Made by a program: the position numbers and the translations under genes
Part shown: in pieces, positions 8,380 through 16,106 of the stretch
Numbering within the stretch: the first letter of the stretch is position 1
Layout of the letters: every line of letters begins with the position of its first letter
Notes under the pieces: generated by a model
Database searches by the model: none
The model's input: the letters and a program-made list of their open reading frames with translations, nothing else
Told to the model about the DNA's origin: nothing
NCBI GenBank assembly: GCA_044425575.1
Contig: JAWXVE010000004.1
Coordinates: forward strand, 1-58,241
Length of the DNA: 58,241 nucleotides
Reading direction: 5' to 3'
Source: JAWXVE01 sp044425575
GTDB lineage: Bacteria; Bacillota; Clostridia; Lachnospirales; Lachnospiraceae

Positions 8380-8964
8380 TTAGATTCCTGCACCTGCTAG
8401 AAAGATTTTAATACCTAATAAGATTAAGACTAGCCCGCCTATAAGCTCTGCTTTCGTGTTCAGAATCACACCAATGCGAATCCCAATTCGAACTGCTACA
8501 AAGCACATACAAAACGTAATTCCAGCAATTAAACTAATTGCTATTAATACAAACTCTAGGGAATAAGAGCTCATAGTAAGTCCAATGCTTAACGCATCAA
8601 TACTGGTAGAAATCCCTTGAATTAAGAGCGCTAGTCCCCCTAACTGTTTAGCACTTATAAGCTTATCATCTGATAATAGCACCTCATTATTCTTATCATG
8701 AAATGATTCATAGATCATCTTAACACCTAGTATAGACAAGAGGATTAACGCCAGAAAATGATTGTATGCAAATAGGCAACTTGGGAGAAATCCCACAGCT
8801 GCGTACCCTATACAGGGCATAACTCCCTGAAAGATTGCAAATACTAATGCAAGTTTCAGAGATTCCCTTTTACTTGGCTTGTAGAGCAAGCCATTACTAG
8901 TGCAGACGCAACTTGCATCCACTGCTAATCCTACTCCAATTAAGCATATATCCAAATACGTCAT
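8380..8964 (-). CDS. mntP: Putative manganese efflux pump MntP
   Basis: This is a 194-residue, six-helix membrane protein of the MntP (YebN) family, which exports excess manganese. The family's first-helix motif with its conserved aspartate is present (GVGLAVDASCV, D16), as is the repeat of that motif in the second half (TSIDALSIGL). The loop between the halves is acidic. The start ATG has an AAGGA site close upstream. The gene follows lrgB by 29 bp on the same strand and may be read with it, although the functional link is unclear. No yybP-ykoY manganese riboswitch is seen upstream, and the short gap leaves no room for one. Confidence 0.85.
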   Translation of the reverse strand: MTYLDICLIGVGLAVDASCVCTSNGLLYKPSKRESLKLALVFAIFQGVMPCIGYAAVGFLPSCLFAYNHFLALILLSILGVKMIYESFHDKNNEVLLSDDKLISAKQLGGLALLIQGISTSIDALSIGLTMSSYSLEFVLIAISLIAGITFCMCFVAVRIGIRIGVILNTKAELIGGLVLILLGIKIFLAGAGI

Positions 8965-8993
8965 TTTCCTTACTCCACCCTCTTCTTCATGCC

Positions 8994-9686
8994 CTACAAA
9001 TACGGTACAATAATGGGTATGATAATAACCGTAAGAATCCCTGCCACCACAATAGAGAGAGAGCTCATTGCACCTTGCACTTCTCCCACTTCAATCATAC
9101 GTGCTGTTCCAATAGCGTGAGAAGATGTTCCCACGGCAAGCCCTTGTGCGATTGGTTCTTTAATACGAAATACTTGTAATATGCTAGGTCCTAAGACAGC
9201 TCCTGTCATACCTGCTATTACCACACCTAATATAGTAATAGGAGAAAGCCCTCCTACTTCTTCTGCAATTCCAATGGCTATGGGCGTAGTCACTGATTTG
9301 GATAAGATGGAAATCATAAGTGTTTCCTCTAATTGGAATAAAATAGCAAGCCCTACTACTGTGCATAAATGAGCCATACACCCACAGAAAATAGATAGAA
9401 TGACAGCCACAAGATGCTTCCGTAACAATGTTAACTGCTTATACAACGGTATTGCCAAACATACGGTAGTAGGTGTGAGGAAAAAGGTAATATATTGGGC
9501 ACCTAGATTATAAGTATCATAAGATATGTTACACACCAATAAGATTACAATAATTCCAGCACTAGCAATTAATAGGGGATTTACAAAAGGATGGTCAAAC
9601 TTCTTGCGAACTTTTGTTGCCAGAAGATACATTACAATGCTAAGTCCGAATCCGAAAAATACCGATTCTTGTAAAAGTTCATTCAT
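8994..9686 (-). CDS. lrgB: LrgB/CidB family antiholin-like protein
   Basis: This is a 230-residue polytopic protein, the larger partner of the LrgA/LrgB pair linked to control of murein hydrolase activity and to metabolite (pyruvate-type) transport. Family landmarks include KSVTTPIAIGIAEEVGGL and GTSSHAIGTARMIE near the end. The open frame extends upstream to 9740, but the ATG at 9686 has an AGGAGGG site 5 nt before it and matches the family N-terminus (MNELLQESVFFGFG). It overlaps lrgA by 8 bp, so the two are co-translated. Confidence 0.9.
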   Translation of the reverse strand: MNELLQESVFFGFGLSIVMYLLATKVRKKFDHPFVNPLLIASAGIIVILLVCNISYDTYNLGAQYITFFLTPTTVCLAIPLYKQLTLLRKHLVAVILSIFCGCMAHLCTVVGLAILFQLEETLMISILSKSVTTPIAIGIAEEVGGLSPITILGVVIAGMTGAVLGPSILQVFRIKEPIAQGLAVGTSSHAIGTARMIEVGEVQGAMSSLSIVVAGILTVIIIPIIVPYL

Positions 9687-10062
9687 CTTTCCCTCCTGTT
9701 CTTCGTTCCCGCGTACGAATAAATAATTGAGCCACTGCACCTGTTACCGTAATGGTTACAAGTGTGGATACAAATGCAATGATTATTAGGAACACCAATT
9801 GGTTCCCAATCCCTCCTACTGTCTCCATAATTCCCACGGTGGGAGCAATGAATAAGATTGGCATAATACCTAATAAAAAGCCACCAATTCCTTCTACTTG
9901 TTCTAACTTTACTATCTTAAGCATTAGCAGCAATAACATAATCACTAGCCCATATACACTAGCTGGAATGGGTAATCCTAAGATCATGTATAGCACTTCT
10001 GCCACTACACATACAGTTAGGACAATCCCTAATTGATTCATATATTTCATAATATTAACCAT
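9679..10062 (-). CDS. lrgA: LrgA/CidA family holin-like protein
   Basis: This is a 127-residue protein with four predicted membrane segments and the CidA/LrgA signature (GLPIPASVYGLVIMLLLL, then FLLGIMPILFIAPTVGIME). Members are holin-like and act with LrgB in the membrane. It starts 6 bp after the GerMN lipoprotein gene and overlaps lrgB by 8 bp. The start is not certain: ATG 10062 sits very close to an AAAGG, and ATG codons at 10050 and 10041 are alternatives. The C-terminus is basic (RTRERR). Confidence 0.9.
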   Translation of the reverse strand: MVNIMKYMNQLGIVLTVCVVAEVLYMILGLPIPASVYGLVIMLLLLMLKIVKLEQVEGIGGFLLGIMPILFIAPTVGIMETVGGIGNQLVFLIIIAFVSTLVTITVTGAVAQLFIRTRERRTGGKDE

Positions 10063-10068
10063 GCCTTT

Positions 10069-10737
10069 CTATTCCACTACTTGATCAGGAAACTGGCTAA
10101 GCGGTGTGTCGTAGATACCGTATCTGGTTTCTAGATATTCTTGATTAATCAGCAACGTAACCCCTTCCAAATGCCCTGCTTCTAATAATGTATTTACTAC
10201 ACTTCCCAGGTACATATACTCCCCATTCTCCCCTAAGGTATTGAGGAAGATTAGAAATTCTTCTGATAAATGAATGGTCATAATGCCATTCTCTTCTCCA
10301 TAATCCACTACTTGTACATCACTTGGAATCAAATCACTAACAATGAGTGCATCAATAGACTCTTGTACCCAAGAGTCAGAGGTGGGAACAAGAACTTCTT
10401 TTACAAGAAAGCATGTTGCATTCTCGTCTGGATAGGATACCACTATGGCCACCTTACTCACTTCCTCCGCTTCCACTTCTCCTATATCTGTAGCATCCAT
10501 AGAAGTACCTAGGTTGCTAAGACTGTTCGCTGCATCTTCCTTAATGGCATCTACTTCCGCCTCTACTGCTTCTGTTACAGCTTCTTTTACTGCAATGGTT
10601 ACATCTTCTTTCATCTCTTCTAATTGAACTTCTACTGTTTCTTCTATTGCAGTTTTTGCTTCTTCTGTTATAACATCACAACTTGTTAATAATAAGGTGG
10701 CACCTACTAGAACCATAATCATACAATACTGTCTCAT
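10069..10737 (-). CDS. GerMN domain-containing lipoprotein
   Basis: This 222-residue secreted lipoprotein has a signal peptide ending in the lipobox LLTSC (Cys about 20). Residues 25-75 are acidic and rich in Glu, Val and Ala, reading as an amphipathic helix or coiled coil (repeated AV-E-AV patterns). Residues 95-215 fit the GerMN domain, an extracytoplasmic fold known from the germination protein GerM and from LpqB-type lipoproteins (VQVVDYGEENGIMTIHLSEEF, then VVNTLLEAGHLEGVTLLING-like end). It is the first gene of a probable operon with lrgA, lrgB and mntP, which suggests a cell-envelope role. The substrate is unknown. Confidence 0.8.
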   Translation of the reverse strand: MRQYCMIMVLVGATLLLTSCDVITEEAKTAIEETVEVQLEEMKEDVTIAVKEAVTEAVEAEVDAIKEDAANSLSNLGTSMDATDIGEVEAEEVSKVAIVVSYPDENATCFLVKEVLVPTSDSWVQESIDALIVSDLIPSDVQVVDYGEENGIMTIHLSEEFLIFLNTLGENGEYMYLGSVVNTLLEAGHLEGVTLLINQEYLETRYGIYDTPLSQFPDQVVE

Positions 10738-10924
10738 GTCACTCCATCCCTTTCATCTCAACTTGATCCTGTGGATTTCCTCCACTAGAACTTGTTCCAT
10801 CATACCATAACTACACCTATTTTCCAATGCGACACATTCCAAATACTCAATAAAGTCTGTATAGATTATGTGCCATAGGGCATACTAGAGCAATAGATGA
10901 TATATTAGAAAGAGAGGATTCGAG

Positions 10925-11110
10925 ATGAGCAAACACACGAACCAACCAATTCACACAGTCCCTGACGGAGTATACGAAGGTGGTATACTAGATAATCACA
11001 CCAAGAACATTCATAGAGCAGGTGCTAGTATTGCCACAGATTTGCAAAATAATGGCTACCCATTACAAAGTAAGGAACAAGACAAAAACGTACACGCAAA
11101 TAAAAAGTAG
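10925..11110 (+). CDS. Small hydrophilic protein of unknown function (61 aa)
   Basis: This short frame has a good ribosome-binding site (AGAGAGGA, 6 nt before ATG). It is hydrophilic and rich in Asn, His and Lys, with no cysteine, no signal peptide and no membrane segment. I do not recognise a family. It stands alone on the plus strand, divergent from the GerMN lipoprotein gene. The start signal and the amino-acid make-up make a real gene more likely than chance. Confidence 0.6.
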   Translation: MSKHTNQPIHTVPDGVYEGGILDNHTKNIHRAGASIATDLQNNGYPLQSKEQDKNVHANKK

Positions 11111-11130
11111 TATTACCAATTCGGATAACT

Positions 11131-11180
11131 GCATATGAGGGATTGCACCAAAATATAATAGCTATGCAATTCCTATATGC
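11131..11180. other. Unexplained long imperfect hairpin
   Basis: GCATATGAGGGATTGCA (11131-11147) pairs with TGCAATTCCTATATGC (11165-11180), leaving a 17-nt A/T-rich loop. It follows the small ORF but no T-run comes after it, so it is a poor terminator. The rest of 11111-11336 holds only the promoter of the next gene. Confidence 0.45.
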
Positions 11181-11268
11181 ACAATTCCTAGAATGATTAT
11201 CACAAATAAAGCGAAATTGCTCAATTGCTCTGTTAATTGATTATTTTCAGAATAGATTGTATTTTCAT

Positions 11269-11296
11269 TTGATTTTGCAGTAAAATGTGGTATGAT
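11269..11296 (+). promoter_or_regulatory. Probable promoter of the diguanylate cyclase gene
   Basis: TTGATT (11269-11274), a 16-nt spacer and TATGAT (11291-11296) lie 40 bp before the start codon. Confidence 0.55.
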
Positions 11297-11336
11297 ATGA
11301 ATAGTTATGCACTATTTATAGAAAGGATAATCACAT

Positions 11337-12449
11337 ATGCTTGGGAAATTACACTACGGCCTTACAGAACAGACTGCACATAAGAGACACACAGGCAGAT
11401 TTTGGGCAAACCTTTCCTCGATTGTACTTGTTTTTTTTGTTATTGTATTTATTCTTCTATTAGAAGTTCAAACTTCCAAACTAACAATCCTTACTAATGC
11501 CACCCATAGTCTGGATACATTTAATAGTTCTATCCAAAGACTCATTCGCCTGGAAATCACCATGGAACCAAGTGATTCCCTAGTCTCTGAAATAGATGAA
11601 TACTTGATAGAATTAACACAGCACATAGAGGATCTTAATCTCCCCGAATCAGCATCAACTAGCACAAATATTGAAACACAATTACTGGATATTACCATTA
11701 GTTGGAGCGATATTAAGGATAAATTAGATAAGACAAGAGCAGATGGTTGGGAAGCCACGAATATTACATACGATGGTGAGAAGAATTATTACGAAGTCGC
11801 CGCCCTTATGAATTCCATCCAGACATTATATCAATCTCGTATTCAGTTACTCCTCATGTCACAGCATGCTTTAGATATATTGGTAATAACAATATTAAGT
11901 ATTGCTTTATTTCGTGTCGTATACTACATACACCTTATCCAACACTCCAAAAAATATGCTCATTTAGCTTATGAGGATTCTGCAACTGGTCTATACAATC
12001 GTTCCCGTTGCGAACGTTTACTAAAGGATACCATTCTTAGTCCCAAGATGAACAGTGGCATTCTTATTTTTGACTTGAATGATTTAAAGAAAGTAAACGA
12101 TACACTTGGTCATTTATTTGGAGATGCACTCATTCGTAATTTTGCTGCCATCTTAAGAGAAGGTTCCACACAAGTTGGTACAGAACCTCTTGTGGCTCGT
12201 TATGGTGGTGATGAATTCGTGGCCTACTTCCATCAAGTAGAAAGCACTACTGTATCTGATTACTTAGATTTTATCGCTTCCTCTTGCACATCCTTCAACG
12301 CTGACAATCAAGATTATCAGATTTCCTATGCAGTAGGTGTTGCAGAGTCCAAGGATTATCCTAGTGAGCACAGCCTTTATCAGTTACTAAGCTACGCAGA
12401 TGCTAAGATGTACGCTAATAAATTCCAAATGAAACGAAAGGATTCATAG
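11337..12449 (+). CDS. Membrane-bound GGDEF diguanylate cyclase
   Basis: This 370-residue protein is predicted to make cyclic di-GMP from two GTP. A membrane segment at about 25-46 and a second at about 180-198 enclose an extracellular sensor region of roughly 130 residues without a recognised fold. The cytoplasmic C-terminus starts with DSATGLYNR and carries an intact active site GGDEF (290-294). The product-inhibition I-site (RxxD five residues earlier) is absent; the sequence there is GTEP, so allosteric feedback is not expected. Its stop is 3 bp before the next gene, a surface solute-binding lipoprotein, which suggests that the two work as a sensor pair. A PilZ-domain effector is encoded at 47966-48700. 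Confidence 0.93.
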   Translation: MLGKLHYGLTEQTAHKRHTGRFWANLSSIVLVFFVIVFILLLEVQTSKLTILTNATHSLDTFNSSIQRLIRLEITMEPSDSLVSEIDEYLIELTQHIEDLNLPESASTSTNIETQLLDITISWSDIKDKLDKTRADGWEATNITYDGEKNYYEVAALMNSIQTLYQSRIQLLLMSQHALDILVITILSIALFRVVYYIHLIQHSKKYAHLAYEDSATGLYNRSRCERLLKDTILSPKMNSGILIFDLNDLKKVNDTLGHLFGDALIRNFAAILREGSTQVGTEPLVARYGGDEFVAYFHQVESTTVSDYLDFIASSCTSFNADNQDYQISYAVGVAESKDYPSEHSLYQLLSYADAKMYANKFQMKRKDS

Positions 12450-12452
12450 ACT

Positions 12453-13493
12453 ATGCAGAATAAAATAACTTCACAATTTCTCTTGAGACTCGTATGTATC
12501 ATAACCTTATTGGTATCAACCGCACTAATAGGATGTGTGCAAACTGAAACAGCGATTACTGATGGCATTTCTGACACAGAACAATCTCCACCTAAAATTG
12601 CACTTGTGGTAAGTGAAATTACTGGGGAGAATGCGTTCAATTACCAAGCAGTATATGAATTCAATCAACTGCTAGAGGACTATGAATTTCAAGGTTCTGT
12701 AGTCGAGGTTCTTGATACCTATGGATGGACAGAAGATATACGCACACTCTGCGAAGAAGGCTATGATTATATTATTGGAGTAGGTTGGCAAGCAGCTAAT
12801 ACCATGCCAATTCTCGCAACGTCTTATCCAGATACGAATTTTTCTGTAATTGATGTGGCGGATCCTGGTACTGGCGTAAAGGGGTATTCATTTGAAATAG
12901 AAACAGGTTGTTATTTACTTGGTGTCATGGCTGCTTCTGCTTTCCCTGAAGCAGAAATATTTGGTTATATTGGCAATTATGACGACGAAGCAAATGGTGA
13001 GTATCTTGCAGGTTATTACGATGGAATTCTTTCTATAAATCCAGATGCCACTGTACTGACAGATTATATTAATAGCTATACGGATACAGATGCCACCTAC
13101 GAATATGCCATAGCACAAGCAGAACAAGGTGTTGTCTTTATTATGGGTAGTGCTAGTACTGCTGCACATACCGGATTGTTTCAAGCTGCATTAGATTTAG
13201 CCGCTAAAGGAACACCTATTTATGTATCAAGTACGAGTATCGATGAAACAACAAGTGAGAATCCTTATATCATAGGTGGCGTAACCAAGAATACTGGGAT
13301 CACTGTAGAAATTGCTGTTCTAGACTTTTTAAACGGTACCTTAGATACTTCCATAGATGAGGTACTTACTTTTGAAGATGGTGCTTTTGGCTTAGTTCAC
13401 TTTGGCGATACTCCTGCCAATTATACCAACGAAGAGATTATTACTGAAGAAGTTCTTACAACGGTAGAAGAAGCGTATCAGTCTCTCCAATAG
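12453..13493 (+). CDS. BMP-family solute-binding lipoprotein
   Basis: This 346-residue lipoprotein has signal peptide and lipobox LIGC (Cys 28). The mature part fits the BMP (Med/PnrA-like) branch of type I periplasmic binding proteins, which usually bind nucleosides for ABC importers: KIALVVSEITGENAFNYQAVYEF, YDYIIGVGWQAANTM, FSVIDVAD, SFEIETGCYLLGVMAA and FGYIGNYDDEAN are in the family's order. No permease or ATPase gene is next to it. Instead it is tightly coupled (3-bp gap; ribosome-binding site AAAGGA inside the preceding gene) to a diguanylate cyclase with an extracellular domain. A sensory rather than transport role is plausible but inferred. Confidence 0.85.
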   Translation: MQNKITSQFLLRLVCIITLLVSTALIGCVQTETAITDGISDTEQSPPKIALVVSEITGENAFNYQAVYEFNQLLEDYEFQGSVVEVLDTYGWTEDIRTLCEEGYDYIIGVGWQAANTMPILATSYPDTNFSVIDVADPGTGVKGYSFEIETGCYLLGVMAASAFPEAEIFGYIGNYDDEANGEYLAGYYDGILSINPDATVLTDYINSYTDTDATYEYAIAQAEQGVVFIMGSASTAAHTGLFQAALDLAAKGTPIYVSSTSIDETTSENPYIIGGVTKNTGITVEIAVLDFLNGTLDTSIDEVLTFEDGAFGLVHFGDTPANYTNEEIITEEVLTTVEEAYQSLQ

Positions 13494-13553
13494 ATGATAC
13501 TTGGACATAACTCCTACGCTACTCTTTTTGTAATAATAACTATGTTTTGTGAA

Positions 13554-13603
13554 TCAAAAAGGTCATATGTTGTATGCTAGCATACAACATATGACCTTTT
13601 TGA
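13554..13603. terminator. Perfect 50-bp palindrome between convergent genes, bidirectional terminator
   Basis: The two 25-nt arms are perfectly complementary, with no loop, centred on GCTAGC at 13578/13579. The outer part is AAAAAGGTC/GACCTTTTT, which gives a U-tract in both directions. It ends both the cyclase/lipoprotein operon (plus) and the long operon ending with the nucleoside kinase (minus). Confidence 0.9.
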
Positions 13604-13616
13604 CTTTGGTATCATA

Positions 13617-15272
13617 TTATACGTGGAAGCAACTTCCTCCCACGAATTCCCTTGTAATGGAATTATAAGGAATCATTTCTCTTGAAGCATTTAAGAAGAA
13701 TTCCAAGAATTTCAATAATCTTTGTGCTTCTAAGTATTCTGGTTCACCTAACTTGATTTGCAATAAGAGTGGTTCTGCATATTGTTTTAACACTGCAATC
13801 TCATAGATTAGGGCGGAATTAAACATCACATCTACATTTTCTTGATAAGGGAATATATTCATCTCTTCTCCACGTCGCACAGAACTCCACATGGATATGG
13901 TTTGTTTTGCACCCATGGCACGTGTCCTTGCATCGCGTACAATTCGTCGCAATAATCTTCCATCTGTTGTAGGAATTCGATTATGTTCATCAATATTAAG
14001 GGTCGTTAAAGCACTAATGTAGATGCGATATTTGCTCTCATCTGCTAATTGGTCCGTCATCTTCTGGTTCAATCCATGAATCCCCTCAATCACTAGTACA
14101 TCATCTGCTCCTAATTCCTTGTAGTCCCCTTTGTATTCACGTTTACCCGTCTTAAAGTTATAACTTGGTAATTGCACACGTTCGCCTGCTAGCAATCCAA
14201 GCATATCTTCATTAAATTGCTTGCAATCAATGGCCTCAATACATTCAAAATTATAATTGCCAACTGCATCTCTTGGTGTTTGATCACGATTCACAAAGTA
14301 ATCGTCAATGGCAATTGGATGTGGCTTCATCCCAAGTGTTTTCAACTGAATGGATAAACGGTGGGAAAATGTTGTCTTGCCTGATGAGGATGGACCTGCA
14401 ATCAATACAAATTTCACAGAATCTCTCTTTTTAATTTCTCTTGCAATTTCCCCTATTCGACTTTCTAGTAATGCCTCTTGCATTAAGATTAATTCTTGTA
14501 GGTTTCCTTGGGCAATCTGCTCATTTAGATCCCCTACATTATAAATATCCAAGCACTCTCCCCATTCATCTGACTGCTTTAAAGCTTCGAATAACTTATC
14601 TCGTTTCGGTGTAATCTGCACATGGGTAGGATCCGCCTTCGTTGGTAAGGACAGTAGAATTCCATCTTGATATAGAGATAAGGCAAAGTATTTAATGTAA
14701 GACATATCTGGCAACATATATCCGTAGAAATAATCATAATATCCATCTATTTCATATAAATTCACAGAAACAGATCTGCGATAATGCAATAATTTCTCAC
14801 GATCTACCATTCCTTGCTCTTTTAAGATAGCCATGCCATCTTCCGCTGGGTAGTGGTGTTTTGTAATAGAATTTCCACTCTCTACCATTTCTTTCATACG
14901 TGCTTCAATTCTAGCCAGAAAGGATTCATCTAATGTAAAATTCCCCTCACATCTGCAATAATGACCTGTTCCAATTAAATAATCGATTTTTACTTTCGTA
15001 GCAAATCCTTCTCCTACTACGTCATGTACTGCTTTGGCAAATAGTAGAATTGCAGTTCTTACGTAAGCGCGAAATCCCTCTAAATCCCTTATTGTTTGAA
15101 ATACAACTTCTGCATCTTTTGTAATAGGTTTGGCTAGTTCTTTTACCTTGCCATTCACCACTGCCAACATAATCGCTTGGTCATCCGATTGTTGTTGCTT
15201 GTGGGCAAGAACTCTGTAAGCTGTTCCCTGTTCCACCTCTTCTGTTACACCATTAATTGTAATCTTTACCAT
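13617..15272 (-). CDS. Nucleoside kinase (TGS-like N-terminus, uridine-kinase-like C-terminus)
   Basis: This 551-residue protein has three parts. Residues 1-65 are a TGS/ubiquitin-like domain (KITINGVTEEVEQGTAYRVL). Residues 65-250 resemble the second additional domain of threonyl-tRNA synthetase (GHYCRCEGNFTLDE, HHYPAEDG). Residues 280-520 are a phosphoribulokinase/uridine-kinase domain with P-loop GPSSSGKTT (293-301), IDDYFVNRDQTPRD and the VIEGIHGLN motif. It should phosphorylate a nucleoside with ATP or GTP. The architecture is well known in Clostridia, but the substrate is not fixed by sequence. The ribosome-binding site AAGGAGGG is strong. It is the last gene of the dgt-dnaG-rpoD operon. 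Confidence 0.85.
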   Translation of the reverse strand: MVKITINGVTEEVEQGTAYRVLAHKQQQSDDQAIMLAVVNGKVKELAKPITKDAEVVFQTIRDLEGFRAYVRTAILLFAKAVHDVVGEGFATKVKIDYLIGTGHYCRCEGNFTLDESFLARIEARMKEMVESGNSITKHHYPAEDGMAILKEQGMVDREKLLHYRRSVSVNLYEIDGYYDYFYGYMLPDMSYIKYFALSLYQDGILLSLPTKADPTHVQITPKRDKLFEALKQSDEWGECLDIYNVGDLNEQIAQGNLQELILMQEALLESRIGEIAREIKKRDSVKFVLIAGPSSSGKTTFSHRLSIQLKTLGMKPHPIAIDDYFVNRDQTPRDAVGNYNFECIEAIDCKQFNEDMLGLLAGERVQLPSYNFKTGKREYKGDYKELGADDVLVIEGIHGLNQKMTDQLADESKYRIYISALTTLNIDEHNRIPTTDGRLLRRIVRDARTRAMGAKQTISMWSSVRRGEEMNIFPYQENVDVMFNSALIYEIAVLKQYAEPLLLQIKLGEPEYLEAQRLLKFLEFFLNASREMIPYNSITREFVGGSCFHV

Positions 15273-15297
15273 TATAATTCCCTCCTTACGCTTCCCT

Positions 15298-16080
15298 CTA
15301 CAATACTTTAAATGGATTTCCTTGATAAGGTGCTTTCACTACTAACTCTGGGGCATTTCTTCGTAAATATTCTTTCATATAGGGAACAAATATCTTCTCA
15401 GTTCCATAATGACCTGCATCAATAATTCCTAGACCTTGTGCCACTGCGTCCATTCCTTCATGGTGTTTCATATCACCGGTAATCATAACATCTACAGAAG
15501 CTGCTAAGGCTTTATGAATCATACTAGCACCAGACCCTGGCATAATGGCAACACTTTCCACAAGAGAATCTAATGGTCCATAGACGAGAATATGTTCTAA
15601 TTGCAAACGCTTTTTCACTTCCATAGCATATTCTCCTAAGGAATAACTCCGTTCTAATGTTCCATACCTGCCACACCCTTCTGTAGCAATGGCATCTTCA
15701 TATGTAACATCTAAGACTTTTCTCTCTTGCAAAGACAATTCGTCTGCCATTGCGTCTGCCATACCCATTACATCAAAGTTCGTATGCATGGCATAACAGC
15801 ATATGTCATGTTGTATAAGTTTATATACTCTTCTTTGAATATAATCACTAGTGGTTACTTGCTTCATCCCACTAAAAACTAAAGGATGGTGGGTAATAAT
15901 CATATCCACCTCATCTGCAATTGCCTGTTCCACCATTTCTTCTGTAGCATCTAGTGCTAACAAAACACGTTTCACAGGTTTATCCTCTCGCCCCACAAGT
16001 AATCCCACATTATCCCAACTGTAGGCATAGTTACAAGGGGCTAATTCTTCTAATTTACCGATTAATTCGCTAGCAATCAT
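15298..16080 (-). CDS. Nif3-like dinuclear metal-centre protein
   Basis: This 260-residue member of the Nif3/YqfO family forms toroidal hexamers with a two-metal site; its reaction is not settled. Ligand motifs are visible: THHPLVFSG (H-H pair), HTNFDV, and GDMKHHEG...DAGHYGTE near the C-terminus. An open frame runs upstream to 16224, overlapping the next gene, but the ATG at 16080 has GAAGGGAG 7 nt upstream and gives the family N-terminus (MIASELIGKLEELAP). In Firmicutes this gene commonly follows trmK, as here with one gene between. The insertion domain of the longer YqfO form is absent. Confidence 0.92.
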   Translation of the reverse strand: MIASELIGKLEELAPCNYAYSWDNVGLLVGREDKPVKRVLLALDATEEMVEQAIADEVDMIITHHPLVFSGMKQVTTSDYIQRRVYKLIQHDICCYAMHTNFDVMGMADAMADELSLQERKVLDVTYEDAIATEGCGRYGTLERSYSLGEYAMEVKKRLQLEHILVYGPLDSLVESVAIMPGSGASMIHKALAASVDVMITGDMKHHEGMDAVAQGLGIIDAGHYGTEKIFVPYMKEYLRRNAPELVVKAPYQGNPFKVL

Positions 16081-16106
16081 ATGTATTCTCCCTTCTTTAT
16101 CTTCCT

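Noticed and set aside
8965..8993. Manganese riboswitch (yybP-ykoY) in front of mntP
   Set aside because: Only 29 bp separate lrgB from mntP and no aptamer core is visible.
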